A DNA stretch of 64,000 bases from positions 152,699 through 216,698 of the forward strand of contig JAFHKR010000036.1 in NCBI GenBank assembly GCA_017052515.1, written 5' to 3'. Numbering within the stretch: position 1 is the first letter of the stretch; each line of letters starts with the position of its first letter. The stretch is from Fictibacillus nanhaiensis. Lineage in GTDB: Bacteria; Bacillota; Bacilli; Bacillales; Fictibacillaceae. Both the position numbers and the translations under genes were made by a program. Under the pieces are notes generated by a model. It was not told where the DNA came from. It searched no databases and saw only the letters and a program-made list of their open reading frames with translations. Of this stretch, positions 25,071 through 33,883 are shown one piece after another.

Positions 25071-25160
25071 TTATAAGTCTTCGGAAAAATTTATACGTCT
25101 TCAAACTTTTTTATAGGTCCTCAAAAAAATTTATAAGTCTTGAAATGGTTTTTATAAGTC
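25071..25160. repeat. short tandem array, 20-bp period (five units)
   Basis: TTATAAGTCT-type cores start at 25071, 25091, 25111, 25131 and 25152 (spacing 20, 20, 20, 21). The core is kept while the other half of each unit varies. Confidence 0.8.
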
Positions 25161-25262
25161 TTTAGCTTTTTTAGACATTACCATGCAATGACTATATATT
25201 CCAACGTTTTCTTTTATATGTTCAGGGAAGTATATTCTTAAAGACGCAAGGAGGTGGGATAG

Positions 25263-25730
25263 TTGCTACAAAAAGGTGATGTTGCACCCGATTTCACGTT
25301 ACCATCCACATTAAAAAAAGATATTTCATTATCAGATTTTAAAGGGAAGAAAAATGTCCTTGTGGCTTTTTATCCGCTAGATTTTACACCTGGCTGAATC
25401 AAGGAAATAACCTCTTGGAAAGAGGATTACAAACGTTTTGAGGAGGCAAATACAGAAGTGCTTGCAATCAGTGTGGATCACATTTACTCACACAATGTAT
25501 TTGCAGCTGCTTTAGGAACTTTGCCATATCCGCTTTTAGCTGATTGGCACAAGAAAGTAACGAAGAAATTTGCTGTTCTTAACGAAGAAGATGGAACTGC
25601 GATTCGTTCATGTTTTGTCATCGATCAAGAAGGTATTGTTCAATTCAGCAATCATACTTTTGATGCCAATGAAAAGCTTCAGTATGAAGAAGTATTTAAA
25701 GCTTGTGAATCATGTGGAAAAGGAGAGTAA
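25263..25730 (+). CDS. peroxiredoxin with UGA (selenocysteine) at the peroxidatic position
   Basis: Thioredoxin-fold peroxidase of the AhpC/TSA-BCP type that reduces hydroperoxides. TTG 25263 lies 6 nt after AAGGAGGTG. The frame is intact for 155 residues except for TGA at codon 45 (25395-25397), exactly at the peroxidatic Cys of the PxxxTxxC motif ([13 protein letters not shown]). Both sides are well conserved (APDFTLP near residue 8, AISVDH and DWHKKV later). A hairpin with a GGA loop begins 13 nt after the UGA. I read this as a selenoprotein; a nonsense mutation is the alternative. C-terminal CESC may be resolving thiols. The next gene starts 3 nt after the stop. Confidence 0.82.
25411..25425 (+). 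promoter_or_regulatory. bacterial SECIS candidate for the peroxiredoxin
   Basis: CCTCTT-GGA-AAGAGG is a perfect 6-bp stem with a three-base loop starting GG, extendable by TAA/TTA past one bulge. The loop starts 19 nt after the UGA. Bacterial SECIS elements have a short stem with G among the first loop bases about 16-37 nt after UGA. Confidence 0.72.
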
Positions 25731-25732
25731 CT

Positions 25733-25906
25733 GTGGACAAGGAACATAAGAACCAACAACCTATTGAAGATCCGACTGCTCACGCAGAACAAGAGATCAA
25801 CGCTTATTTTTATGACCAGAATGAACAAACAGATGGCCATCCCACTGATTACATGAATAGTGAGATGCCTGCTGTTAATATTGCTAAACCTGATGATGAA
25901 AAATAA
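25733..25906 (+). CDS. small hydrophilic protein downstream of the peroxiredoxin
   Basis: 57 residues read from GTG 25733, 5 nt after AAGGAGAG and only 2 nt after the peroxiredoxin stop. Acidic and polar (MDKEHKNQQPIEDPTAHAEQ), with a His/Tyr-containing middle, no Cys, no membrane span. No family recognised. Tight spacing implies co-translation with the peroxiredoxin. Confidence 0.6.
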   Translation: MDKEHKNQQPIEDPTAHAEQEINAYFYDQNEQTDGHPTDYMNSEMPAVNIAKPDDEK

Positions 25907-25931
25907 GGCTGCCTTTTTAGCAGCTTTTTTA
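25907..25931 (+). terminator. terminator after the peroxiredoxin unit
   Basis: GCTGC pairs with GCAGC around CTTTTTA, followed by seven T's. Confidence 0.7.
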
Positions 25932-26038
25932 TTTTGTGGCTGATTTAGCCTATCTTTTGAAACCGGCACCATACCAGTCATGTTGTGGTACTATATAAGC
26001 AGAAGTATGCTGATATAGGAATAGGAAGGAACAGCTGA

Positions 26039-27088
26039 ATGAATATATTTTTAACTGGAGCAACTGGTTTTCTAGGTGGTCGCTTAATTCAAAATTTGGC
26101 GCGTGAAGGTCATACACTTTATGTGTTAGCGCGAAACTTACAAAAAGCGGAACAGCTTCTTCACAAGACAGCTGATTTAAACGGCGTTATCCATATTATT
26201 CAAGGGGATATCACCGCTCCTCACTTAGGAATGACGAAGGAAGCGGAGCAAGAGCTTACAGATAAAATGGATGTATTTTATCACATGGCTGCCCTTGTTA
26301 AATTTGACTTGGACCTTAAAGATGAACTTTTTCAAATAAATTATACAGGTACTCAACATGCACTTCATGCTGCTAAGAAAATGGGTGTATCACACTTCTA
26401 TTATGTGAGCACCGCCTATACGCTTGGCAAAGACGAATATGCTAAAGAAGAATTGCATAGTCTGAGCAATGATTTTAACAATCCATATGAAGAAAGTAAG
26501 TGTAAAGCAGAGCACTTGTGTATGGAGTTTGAAGATCAATTTGACGTGACTATCTTAAGACCTGCGATCATTATTGGAGACTCTAAAACAGGTGAAGCGG
26601 ATTCTAAATTTACACTGTATGGATTACTTCGAAGCCTTGAAGTCTTTAAGAAAAGATTTCAGAGAAAAGGAATGGGAGATCGCGTGTTCCACTTATTGTG
26701 TGAAGAAGGCAGTACGCAGAATCTTGTTCCTGTCGATTATGTAGCAGATGTTTTAACTGGAGTTTTAAAAAAGGGAAGAGAAACGAAAATCTACCATATT
26801 ACAAATAACAATCCGCCACTTAGTGCAGATGTTTTTCAAGTAATGAGAGAAAAAGCTGGACTTGAACTGTTTAAGCTTGCTCCGTATGATTACGAGCCGT
26901 CTCTAAATGAAGAAGAACAGCTTCTCAACAGCGTAATTGATGTTTATAAAAATTACTTGAACAGAAACATCACGTTCGATGATAGCAACACGCAACAACT
27001 GCTAGAAGAAATAGAAGCAGCCCCCCTTCATATGGACATGCCAATGATCAAACGCATTATTGAGGGGTATCAGCATGCTTCTGTTTAA
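26039..27088 (+). CDS. extended SDR / NAD(P)-binding oxidoreductase
   Basis: 349 residues. Rossmann start IFLTGATGFLGGRL with the TGxxGFLG motif, VFYHMAALVKF, and an active-site region YYVSTAYTLG...NPYEESKCKAE with the Tyr-x3-Lys pair. It belongs with the male-sterility/acyl-CoA reductase-like NAD-binding_4 group of extended SDRs, many of which act on lipid-linked or acyl substrates. The substrate is unknown. Single-gene unit. Confidence 0.8.
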   Translation: MNIFLTGATGFLGGRLIQNLAREGHTLYVLARNLQKAEQLLHKTADLNGVIHIIQGDITAPHLGMTKEAEQELTDKMDVFYHMAALVKFDLDLKDELFQINYTGTQHALHAAKKMGVSHFYYVSTAYTLGKDEYAKEELHSLSNDFNNPYEESKCKAEHLCMEFEDQFDVTILRPAIIIGDSKTGEADSKFTLYGLLRSLEVFKKRFQRKGMGDRVFHLLCEEGSTQNLVPVDYVADVLTGVLKKGRETKIYHITNNNPPLSADVFQVMREKAGLELFKLAPYDYEPSLNEEEQLLNSVIDVYKNYLNRNITFDDSNTQQLLEEIEAAPLHMDMPMIKRIIEGYQHASV

Positions 27089-27107
27089 AAATAAAAATAT
27101 GCATCTA

Positions 27108-27136
27108 TTTACATTTTATGCATATACTGCTATAGT
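27108..27136 (+). promoter_or_regulatory. SigA promoter of a short transcript
   Basis: TTTACA (27108-27113), exactly 17 nt, TATAGT (27131-27136). With the terminator at 27304-27339 it defines a ~195-nt RNA. Confidence 0.7.
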
Positions 27137-27184
27137 GTACATGTAAAGTAACTAATCTTAATGAAACCCAAGGAGGTATGTATA

Positions 27185-27262
27185 ATGAGACAACTTAATG
27201 GATTGACTTCAGAGAGTGTAATTTATGTACAGCCTATTGGGACAATGAAGAATCGCAAATAG
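27185..27262 (+). CDS. 25-residue peptide in a short transcript
   Basis: ATG 27185 follows a perfect AAGGAGG with good spacing and reads MRQLNGLTSESVIYVQPIGT plus MKNRK. It is flanked by its own promoter and terminator. Bases 27226-27234 (TGTACAGCC) inside the frame are complementary to GGCTGTACA in the terminator loop. It could be a small protein, a dual-function RNA or a leader. No family recognised. Confidence 0.5.
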   Translation: MRQLNGLTSESVIYVQPIGTMKNRK

Positions 27263-27303
27263 TTTATTTGCGTATGTAATGTCTTCGCTTAAATTTGTCA
27301 TTT

Positions 27304-27339
27304 AACCATGGGCTGTACAACAGTGCCATGGTTTTTTAT
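27304..27339 (+). terminator. terminator of the short transcript
   Basis: AACCATGG pairs with CCATGGTT around a 14-nt loop, followed by TTTTTTA. Confidence 0.85.
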
Positions 27340-27374
27340 ATGAAGAGGGGTATTTGTGTACCTTTCTTTCAGTA

Positions 27375-27407
27375 AAGAACCTAAGTATGTATATTTAGGT
27401 TCTTTTT
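27375..27407 (+). terminator. second terminator
   Basis: AAGAACCTAA pairs with TTAGGTTCTT, followed by a T-rich run. No gene lies between it and the previous terminator. Confidence 0.75.
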
Positions 27408-27475
27408 ATTTTGCAAAAAAGACTTTTTACTAAATCATTGTTTCTATTTTGTTCCTTTTTCTCCTTTGAAAAGGA

Positions 27476-27602
27476 GATTGGAGTGTAAGGTGGGAGACTC
27501 CTGGGGGATCAGCGGGACAGGTGAGACACCTAAGGGCGCATAGCGTCGAGGTGGCTCACCGCACGCCCCCCGGAAAGCGAGCACCTGGAACGGAAATCAA
27601 CC
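27476..27602 (+). repeat. ~130 bp structured intergenic repeat, copy C
   Basis: Forward copy from GATTGGAGTGTAAGG to CGGAAATCAAC, ending 72 nt before rsgA. Inner stem CACCT...AGGTG. It produces a false N-terminal extension of the rsgA frame. Confidence 0.9.
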
Positions 27603-27673
27603 ACATACTAGGACAACATTGTATTAGGAAAAGTTTTATAAAAAATGACAACATTTATTCGGAGGGTATTACA

Positions 27674-28735
27674 TTGAATTTAAAATCACTAGGTTGGAAT
27701 CAAACATTTGAAGAATCGTTTAAAACATATGAAAATCAAAATCTTGTTCCAGGAAGAATAAGTGTAGAGCATAAAGGACTCTATAGTGTTCTAACGGAGC
27801 AAGGTGAATTATTAGGTGAAATCACAGGAAAGGTTCGCTTTTATGCAACAGGTCGTCATGATTTCCCTGCAGTTGGAGATTGGGTAGCGGTTCAAGCTAT
27901 TCCACAAGAAGGAAAAGCTTACGTGCACGGAATCCTGCCTCGCAAAAGTAAGTTTTCTCGCAAAGCAGCCGGTTTAACAACAGATGAACAGATTGTTGCG
28001 ACAAACGTAGATACGGTCTTTTTAGTAAATGCTCTAAATCAAGACTTCAACCTTCGCAGACTCGAGCGCTATTTATTAATGGCGTGGGAAAGCGGTGCGA
28101 CTCCAGTTATCGTTCTAAGCAAGGCGGATCTTTGTGAGGATGTTCAAAAGTTCTTAGATGAAGTGGAAACCATTGCGTTTGGTGTTCCTACATTTGCAGT
28201 TAGTGCAGAAACTGGTTCGGGTCTTGATGAGCTTGCAGCATATATTACAGAGGGTGAAACCGTTGCTCTATTAGGTTCATCTGGTGTTGGGAAATCGACG
28301 CTTGCAAACAAACTTTTCGGTTCAGAGGTATTAAAAACGAATGTTATTCGTGAAGAAGATGGAAAAGGAAAGCATACCACTACTCATCGTGAACTGCTTG
28401 TTCTTGATAGTGGTGGGATCTTAATCGATACTCCGGGAATGAGAGAGCTTCAATTGTGGGAAGGCGACAGCAGCTTAAGTCAAAGCTTTCAGGATGTTGA
28501 AGGGTATGCGGAACTATGCCGTTTTCGTGATTGTACCCATCAAAATGAACCAGGGTGCAAAGTGCAAGAAGCGATTGAAACAGGTGAATTAAAAGAAGAT
28601 CGCTATAACAGTTATGTAAAACTTCAGCGCGAATTAGCTTACTTCGCACGCAAAGAAGATCAAAAGTTAGCGAATGCAGAAAGAGCAAAATGGAAAAAAA
28701 TCGCTGGTGACCGTACACGCGTTCATCGTAAATAA
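27674..28735 (+). CDS. rsgA: ribosome small subunit-dependent GTPase (RsgA family)
   Basis: 353 residues from TTG 27674 behind GGAGGG; the upstream part of the open frame is repeat DNA. Order is OB-like N-terminus, then a circularly permuted GTPase: G4-like VLSKADLC first, then the P-loop GSSGVGKST, then DTPGMRE, and a Zn-binding C-terminal domain (CRFRDCTHQNEPGC). RsgA proteins check 30S maturation. Bacillus also has YloQ elsewhere, so this may be a second paralogue. Confidence 0.88.
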   Translation: MNLKSLGWNQTFEESFKTYENQNLVPGRISVEHKGLYSVLTEQGELLGEITGKVRFYATGRHDFPAVGDWVAVQAIPQEGKAYVHGILPRKSKFSRKAAGLTTDEQIVATNVDTVFLVNALNQDFNLRRLERYLLMAWESGATPVIVLSKADLCEDVQKFLDEVETIAFGVPTFAVSAETGSGLDELAAYITEGETVALLGSSGVGKSTLANKLFGSEVLKTNVIREEDGKGKHTTTHRELLVLDSGGILIDTPGMRELQLWEGDSSLSQSFQDVEGYAELCRFRDCTHQNEPGCKVQEAIETGELKEDRYNSYVKLQRELAYFARKEDQKLANAERAKWKKIAGDRTRVHRK

Positions 28736-28745
28736 GTGAAATGGA

Positions 28746-28781
28746 AGAGGAATGGTTTTACGACCATTCCTCTCTTTTTTT
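28746..28781 (+). terminator. terminator after rsgA
   Basis: AGAGGAATGGT pairs perfectly with ACCATTCCTCT around TTTTACG, followed by T's. Confidence 0.92.
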
Positions 28782-28871
28782 GGCTATCGAAATCTTATAG
28801 AGCCTAACTTTGAATAGTAAAAAGGATTTTCATAGGGAATCATCAAAATAAGAAGGAAGAGGAGGGATGAA

Positions 28872-29273
28872 ATGGCACAAGTATTTACGATACAAACACA
28901 CCAAAGAGATGAGATGTATGAGATCACGAGTACACTAGAAGCTTATCTAGAAGAACAGTGCGTGAACGATGGTGTAATGTACATATACTGTCCACACACG
29001 ACCGCTGGAATTACAATCAATGAAAATGCGGACCCTGATGTTGTTCATGATATGCTTATGCGATTGGACGAGGTATATCCTTGGGAACACCCAAAGTATC
29101 GCCATGCTGAAGGAAACTCTGCTTCACATCTTAAGGCAAGTACCGTTGGTTCTTCGCAAGTGGTCTTTATCCAGAATGGAAAGCTTCTCTTAGGAACTTG
29201 GCAAGGTGTTTATTTTTGTGAGTTTGATGGTCCGCGAACTCGAAAATATCACGTGAAAATTTTGAGCAAATAA
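28872..29273 (+). CDS. YjbQ/UPF0047 family protein
   Basis: 133 residues. The family signature [24 protein letters not shown] is clear, with His and Asn/Glu residues forming the proposed metal or phosphate site, and [18 protein letters not shown] near the end. Some members have secondary thiamine-phosphate synthase activity in vitro; the physiological role is unknown. GGAGGGATGAA precedes the ATG. Monocistronic. Confidence 0.88.
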   Translation: MAQVFTIQTHQRDEMYEITSTLEAYLEEQCVNDGVMYIYCPHTTAGITINENADPDVVHDMLMRLDEVYPWEHPKYRHAEGNSASHLKASTVGSSQVVFIQNGKLLLGTWQGVYFCEFDGPRTRKYHVKILSK

Positions 29274-29285
29274 ATCTACTTATAA

Positions 29286-29321
29286 AAGATTCACTGTCAA
29301 AATCAGTGAGTCTTTTTTTTA
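29286..29321 (+). terminator. terminator after the yjbQ-like gene
   Basis: AAGATTCACTG pairs with CAGTGAGTCTT (one G-U) around TCAAAAT, followed by eight T's. Confidence 0.9.
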
Positions 29322-29423
29322 TTTCCTACTAAAGTTCTAGGCATCGAATGAAAAAGAAATATGTTGAATAATAGGGAAAACTTTTAAATTTAACATAAAA
29401 ATTCTACTTTTCCAAAAATTTAG

Positions 29424-29452
29424 TTGTCTAATACCTTTTCTTCATGTACTAT
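29424..29452 (+). promoter_or_regulatory. promoter of the liv operon
   Basis: TTGTCT (29424-29429), 17 nt, TACTAT (29447-29452). Just upstream, ACTTTTCCAAAAATT (29406-29420) matches the CodY box AATTTTCWGAAAATT at about 11 of 15 positions; CodY control is plausible but weakly supported. Confidence 0.6.
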
Positions 29453-29503
29453 TTTTTTAAATAGTGGAAATTATCATAATATTCAAAACAAGGGGGATTT
29501 TAG

Positions 29504-30703
29504 GTGGGGATTAAGAGAGGGTTAAAAGTATTAGCGGTTTCTGCATTATCACTAGGACTTTTGGCAGGTTGTAATTCTTCTGGCGGTTCAGAAGGAAGCA
29601 ATGGAGGGGGAGGAAGCGGAAAAGTAATCAAGATCGCAACGCAAACTCCTTTATCTGGCGGTAGTGCAACACTTGGGGAATCTATTAAGCTTGGTGCACA
29701 ACTGGCATTGGAAGAAAACAAGAAGAAGTTTGAAGACTTAGGGTACAAGCTTCAGCTTCAGCCGTATGATGATCAGGCAGATCCTAAAAAAGGTGTAGCA
29801 AACGCACAGCTTATCGGTTCAGATAAATCGATCCTTGGGGTTGTGGGTCACTTGAATTCAGGCGTATCCATCCCGTCATCTGAAGTTTATGAAAAGTATA
29901 AAGTGCCGATGGTATCTCCAGCAAATACTGCCACAGAGGTAACAGACCGCGGACTGAAAACAGTGAACCGTATCGTAGCACGTGACGATTTCCAAGGTCC
30001 TGCAGGTGCAGATTTTGCGATCAATAAATTAGGAGCTAAGAAAATCTTCGTTATCCAAGATAAAACAGCGTACGGAACAGGTCTTGCTGATGCATTTAAG
30101 AAAGCAGCTGAAGATGCTGGAGCTGAAATACTTGGTTATGAAGGGATTACTGTTGGTGAGAAAGACTTTAACGGTGTACTTACACAAGTATTATCAAAGA
30201 AACCTGATTTAGTGTTCTTCGGTGGATTATACACAGAAGGTGGTCAGTTGATCAGACAAGCTCGTGACAAAGGCATTAAGATTCCATTCATGGGCGGAGA
30301 TGGAATGGACTCGTCTACTCTAGTTGAAATCGCAGGCGATGCTGTAACAGATGTTTATTATACTTCGGTAGCAGCTGATGCGAGTAAAACAACAGAAGGC
30401 AAAGATTTCTCTTCTAAATATAAAGAGAAGTTCAACAAGAACGTAGAGTCTTATTCGGCTTATGGCTATGATTCTATGAGCGTTCTATTAAAAGGACTTG
30501 AGGCAGCGATTGAAGGAAGTGACGGAGACCTTCCGGCACGTGAAAAAGTAGCAGAAGAAATCCGCAAGATTCAAGATTTCCAAGGTGTTGTTACGAAGGT
30601 CGGTTTCGATGATATCGGTGACAACAAGTTTGCTAAAGTATACATCTACAAGTTCAGTGAAGCTAAATATCCAGGCGTTCAAGAAGGCGAAATCAGTAAG
30701 TAA
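29504..30703 (+). CDS. livJ: branched-chain amino acid ABC transporter, substrate-binding lipoprotein
   Basis: 399 residues from GTG 29504 behind AGGGGGAT. Lipoprotein signal with lipobox LLAGC (Cys23), a Gly/Ser linker, then a type I periplasmic-binding fold (Peripla_BP_6): KIATQTPLSGGSATLGESIK at the start and VGHLNSGVSIPSSEVYEKY with the ligand-binding Ser/Thr turn. It captures Leu/Ile/Val, or related amides and amino acids, outside the membrane. First gene of livJHMGF. Confidence 0.9.
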   Translation: MGIKRGLKVLAVSALSLGLLAGCNSSGGSEGSNGGGGSGKVIKIATQTPLSGGSATLGESIKLGAQLALEENKKKFEDLGYKLQLQPYDDQADPKKGVANAQLIGSDKSILGVVGHLNSGVSIPSSEVYEKYKVPMVSPANTATEVTDRGLKTVNRIVARDDFQGPAGADFAINKLGAKKIFVIQDKTAYGTGLADAFKKAAEDAGAEILGYEGITVGEKDFNGVLTQVLSKKPDLVFFGGLYTEGGQLIRQARDKGIKIPFMGGDGMDSSTLVEIAGDAVTDVYYTSVAADASKTTEGKDFSSKYKEKFNKNVESYSAYGYDSMSVLLKGLEAAIEGSDGDLPAREKVAEEIRKIQDFQGVVTKVGFDDIGDNKFAKVYIYKFSEAKYPGVQEGEISK

Positions 30704-30715
30704 ACTTATGTTTAC

Positions 30716-30757
30716 AAGAGAGGGAATGACCCCACCGGCCATGTCCCTCTTCTTTTT
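30716..30757 (+). terminator. internal hairpin after livJ
   Basis: GAGGGA pairs with TCCCTC around a long loop, followed by TTCTTTTTT. Probably a partial terminator that leaves the binding protein in excess over the permease genes. Confidence 0.7.
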
Positions 30758-30794
30758 TACATACACTCCCCAGACGTGAAAGAGAGGAATATTT

Positions 30795-31781
30795 ATGTTA
30801 GCTGACATTTTACAAAGTCTGCCTCAAGTACTCGTAGATGGCATTGCTCTTGGTGCGATATACGCCGTTATTGCACTTGGTTATACGATGGTTTATGGAA
30901 TATTAGAGCTCATTAATTTCGCCCACGGTGAAATCTTTATGACAGGTGCTTTTATCGGAGTTGCGATGCTGATTCTCATGACAGGCATGGGTTGGTTAGC
31001 AGCGATGCCTGCTATTCTAGCTTTAATTCTTGTGTTGGTGGTTACGTCGATCCTAACCGGTTTCATGGGTGTTGGAATAGAGCGGATGGCATACAGGCCG
31101 CTCCGAAACTCCCCTAAACTGATTACGTTGATCTCAGCGATCGGTGTATCGTTTTTGCTGCAAGATCTCGTTCGTTTTATTACAGAATACAAAAGAGGAA
31201 ATTATATTTTAACGGGTCCATCCATGTTTAATGAGCAATTTTCGATTAAATTTTCTAGCATTTCCTCTTCCTTTAGTGATGCGTTCTTTAAAACCTCTAC
31301 ATTGATTTTAATCATTGCGGTTGTGATCATGATGATCGGACTGGATTTCTTCGTTAATAAAACGAAGTGGGGTATGGCGATGAGAGCAGTAGCTCAAGAT
31401 CGTGAAACAGCATCGCTCATGTCGATCAATGTGAACAGAGTCATCTCGTTGACCTTTTTCATCGGATCAGCTCTAGGTGGGGCAACTGGAGTTTTGTTTG
31501 CTGTTCAATATGGAACGATCGATCCGTATATCGGTTTTATCCTAGGATTAAAAGCATTTACGGCTGCTGTTCTTGGAGGCATCGGAAATATTCGTGGTGC
31601 TATGGCAGGTGGACTCATGTTAGGGATTCTAGAAATGTTTGCAGCTGCTAATCTCCAGCTATTAACGGGTGGTATCTTTGGCGCAGAGTATAAAGACGTA
31701 TTTGCGTTCGCCATTCTAATCGTCGTATTAATTTTCAAACCAGAAGGACTGTTTGGTAAAGCAGTTACTGAGAAAGTGTAG
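30795..31781 (+). CDS. livH: branched-chain amino acid ABC transporter permease LivH
   Basis: 328 residues with about eight membrane spans. Family landmarks ALGYTMVYGILELINFAHGEIFMTGA near the N-terminus and LGGIGNIRGAMAGGLMLG near the C-terminus, where the EAA-like loop contacts the ATPases. GAAAGAGAGGAA precedes the ATG. It pairs with LivM, whose gene starts 10 nt after its stop. Confidence 0.92.
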   Translation: MLADILQSLPQVLVDGIALGAIYAVIALGYTMVYGILELINFAHGEIFMTGAFIGVAMLILMTGMGWLAAMPAILALILVLVVTSILTGFMGVGIERMAYRPLRNSPKLITLISAIGVSFLLQDLVRFITEYKRGNYILTGPSMFNEQFSIKFSSISSSFSDAFFKTSTLILIIAVVIMMIGLDFFVNKTKWGMAMRAVAQDRETASLMSINVNRVISLTFFIGSALGGATGVLFAVQYGTIDPYIGFILGLKAFTAAVLGGIGNIRGAMAGGLMLGILEMFAAANLQLLTGGIFGAEYKDVFAFAILIVVLIFKPEGLFGKAVTEKV

Positions 31782-31791
31782 GTGAAGAGCG

Positions 31792-33081
31792 ATGAATAAG
31801 CTGACAAGTAAACTAAAAGGCAACAAGCTGGCCCAAATTATCCTGCTCGTCCTTTATGTACTGATTACCTCGTTGAGCCTATATCTTGCTCAGGCATCTG
31901 TAACCGCTTTTCTGTTGCTGTTGTTCTCATTATTGCTTCTGTACTATACAGAGTTGCCAGACCGTCTAAAATGGTTGATCGCAGGTGTCGTCCTTATCGG
32001 CGTGATACCTTTTGTATCAAGCACCGGACCAGGCTATCAATCTTACATGGAAGTCGCCACAGTTGTTGGTATCTATGTAGCGATGGCATTGGGGCTAAAT
32101 ATTGTTGTTGGTTTAGCAGGATTACTAGATCTGGGGTTCGTAGCCTTCTTTGCGATCGGGGCATATACGTATGGAATCTTTGCAACAGGTCAAGCTGCTA
32201 ACTTTATGCCATTCGGAACGTTCCCTTTATCGGGTGAGAGCTTCTGGATCTTTATTTTAATCGGATGCTTTGTAGCTGCACTTTTCGGTGTCTTATTAGG
32301 TATCCCTGTACTTCGTGTAAAAGGAGACTACTTAGCGATCGTTACGCTTGGTTTCGGTGAGATCATTAGAATTGTATTTAATAACCTTGATAAGCCGGTG
32401 AACATTACCAATGGAGCAATGGGATTAGCGTCTGTTAAACCCCCAGAGATCTTCGGTTATCAGTTTGTCTATCCGAATCAATTCTACTTTATTGTTCTTG
32501 CTATCTTGTTTCTTGTCATTCTAGCTGTTAGAAGGTTTGAGTTCTCAAAAATAGGCCGGTCTTGGAAGGCGGTTAGAGAAAACGAGATCGCAGCACAATC
32601 GATGGGTATCCACCTTGTGCGTACGAAGCTTTTAGCATTCGCAATCGGAGCTTCTTTTTCAGGAATGATGGGGGTTGTATTTGCAGCGAAACAAACTTTC
32701 GTTGACCCTACGAGTTTCACGTTATTAGAGTCTATCACCATTCTAGTAATGGTTATCTTAGGAGGCATGGGCAGTGTGCCAGGAGTAATCCTTGGTGCGG
32801 CAGTAATTACCATTCTAAATCTACAAGTACTGACAGAGGTAACAAATTACTTAAATCAATTGAGTCTTGATGGTGTGATCAGCTTTCCAGAAGCACTCGC
32901 TCCAGCAAAAATGCAACGATTTATCTTTGGAGCGATTTTAATCATATTTGCCATCTATCGCCCTCAAGGGTTGATACCATCTAAAAATCCTGTGTTTGAT
33001 GAAGAATCTCTTAAAGAGGGATCTAAAAAGCACAGAAAAGAGCAGATTACGGTTGAACCTGACAAAGGGTTTCAGGCATAG
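31792..33081 (+). CDS. livM: branched-chain amino acid ABC transporter permease LivM
   Basis: 429 residues with about ten membrane spans. NIVVGLAGLLDLGFVAFFAIGAYTYG is the LivM signature, and ILGGMGSVPGVILGAA is the cytoplasmic coupling loop. The C-terminal 35 residues are charged (KHRKEQITVEPDKGFQA), a hydrophilic tail. AGGTGAAG precedes the ATG. Confidence 0.92.
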   Translation: MNKLTSKLKGNKLAQIILLVLYVLITSLSLYLAQASVTAFLLLLFSLLLLYYTELPDRLKWLIAGVVLIGVIPFVSSTGPGYQSYMEVATVVGIYVAMALGLNIVVGLAGLLDLGFVAFFAIGAYTYGIFATGQAANFMPFGTFPLSGESFWIFILIGCFVAALFGVLLGIPVLRVKGDYLAIVTLGFGEIIRIVFNNLDKPVNITNGAMGLASVKPPEIFGYQFVYPNQFYFIVLAILFLVILAVRRFEFSKIGRSWKAVRENEIAAQSMGIHLVRTKLLAFAIGASFSGMMGVVFAAKQTFVDPTSFTLLESITILVMVILGGMGSVPGVILGAAVITILNLQVLTEVTNYLNQLSLDGVISFPEALAPAKMQRFIFGAILIIFAIYRPQGLIPSKNPVFDEESLKEGSKKHRKEQITVEPDKGFQA

Positions 33082-33095
33082 GAGGCGGTATAGAG

Positions 33096-33872
33096 ATGTC
33101 GATTTTAACAGTTAGTAATCTTACTAAACAGTTTGGCGGACTTGTTGCCGTAAATTCAGTAGATATGACAGTGGAAAAAGGTTCGATAACTGCGGTAATC
33201 GGACCGAATGGAGCAGGTAAAACTACTTTCTTTAACTTGATCACCGGGGTATATCAACCGGACAATGGGAATGTGCAACTCGGATCAAGTTCTTTAGTAG
33301 GGTTGAAGCCACATGAGATTTCCCGGCACGGAATTGCTCGTACGTTCCAAAACATACGTCTTTTTTCAAATATTACCGTTCTTGAAAATGTCATGGTAGG
33401 TTTGCATAAACAGTTGAAAGCTGGAATCGTTGGTACTCTGTTCCAAACAAAAAGAGTAAGAGAAGAAGAACAACTAGCCAAAGAAGAAGCGTACCACTGG
33501 CTTGAATATGTCGGTCTTGCGAAGCATCTAAACGAAGATGCTCAGAATCTATCCTATGGAGCTCAACGAAGGCTTGAGATCGCGCGTGCACTGGCTACCA
33601 AACCTAAACTTTTGCTGCTAGATGAACCAGCAGCAGGGATGAATCCGAGAGAAACACGTGAGTTAACCGAGTTTATCCATCGAATGAGAGAGGACTTGGA
33701 TGTAACGATCGTTTTGATCGAACATGATATGAAGCTAGTCATGGAGATATCTGAACAGATTTTTGTATTGGATCATGGCGAAAAAATCGCTGAAGGAAAG
33801 CCTGCTGAAATTCGTAATAATGTAAAAGTGATTGAAGCTTATCTTGGAAAAAGTGCCGTAACACCAGCGTAA
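33096..33872 (+). CDS. livG: branched-chain amino acid ABC transporter ATPase LivG
   Basis: 258 residues. Walker A GPNGAGKTT, Q-loop region RTFQNIRLF, signature LSYGAQRRLEIARAL, Walker B LLLLDEPAAGMNP and the LivG-type C-terminal extension (VKVIEAYLG). It powers import together with LivF. GGAGGCGGTATAGAG upstream. Confidence 0.93.
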   Translation: MSILTVSNLTKQFGGLVAVNSVDMTVEKGSITAVIGPNGAGKTTFFNLITGVYQPDNGNVQLGSSSLVGLKPHEISRHGIARTFQNIRLFSNITVLENVMVGLHKQLKAGIVGTLFQTKRVREEEQLAKEEAYHWLEYVGLAKHLNEDAQNLSYGAQRRLEIARALATKPKLLLLDEPAAGMNPRETRELTEFIHRMREDLDVTIVLIEHDMKLVMEISEQIFVLDHGEKIAEGKPAEIRNNVKVIEAYLGKSAVTPA

Positions 33873-33883
33873 GGAGGAGAACG

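Noticed and set aside
25263..25730. Peroxiredoxin as a pseudogene split by a stop codon
   Set aside because: Only one stop, exactly at the catalytic Cys, with full conservation on both sides and a SECIS-like hairpin; recoding explains more. It remains the main alternative.
27521..27673. N-terminal extension of RsgA
   Set aside because: Translates repeat copy C; the true start is TTG 27674 with GGAGGG.
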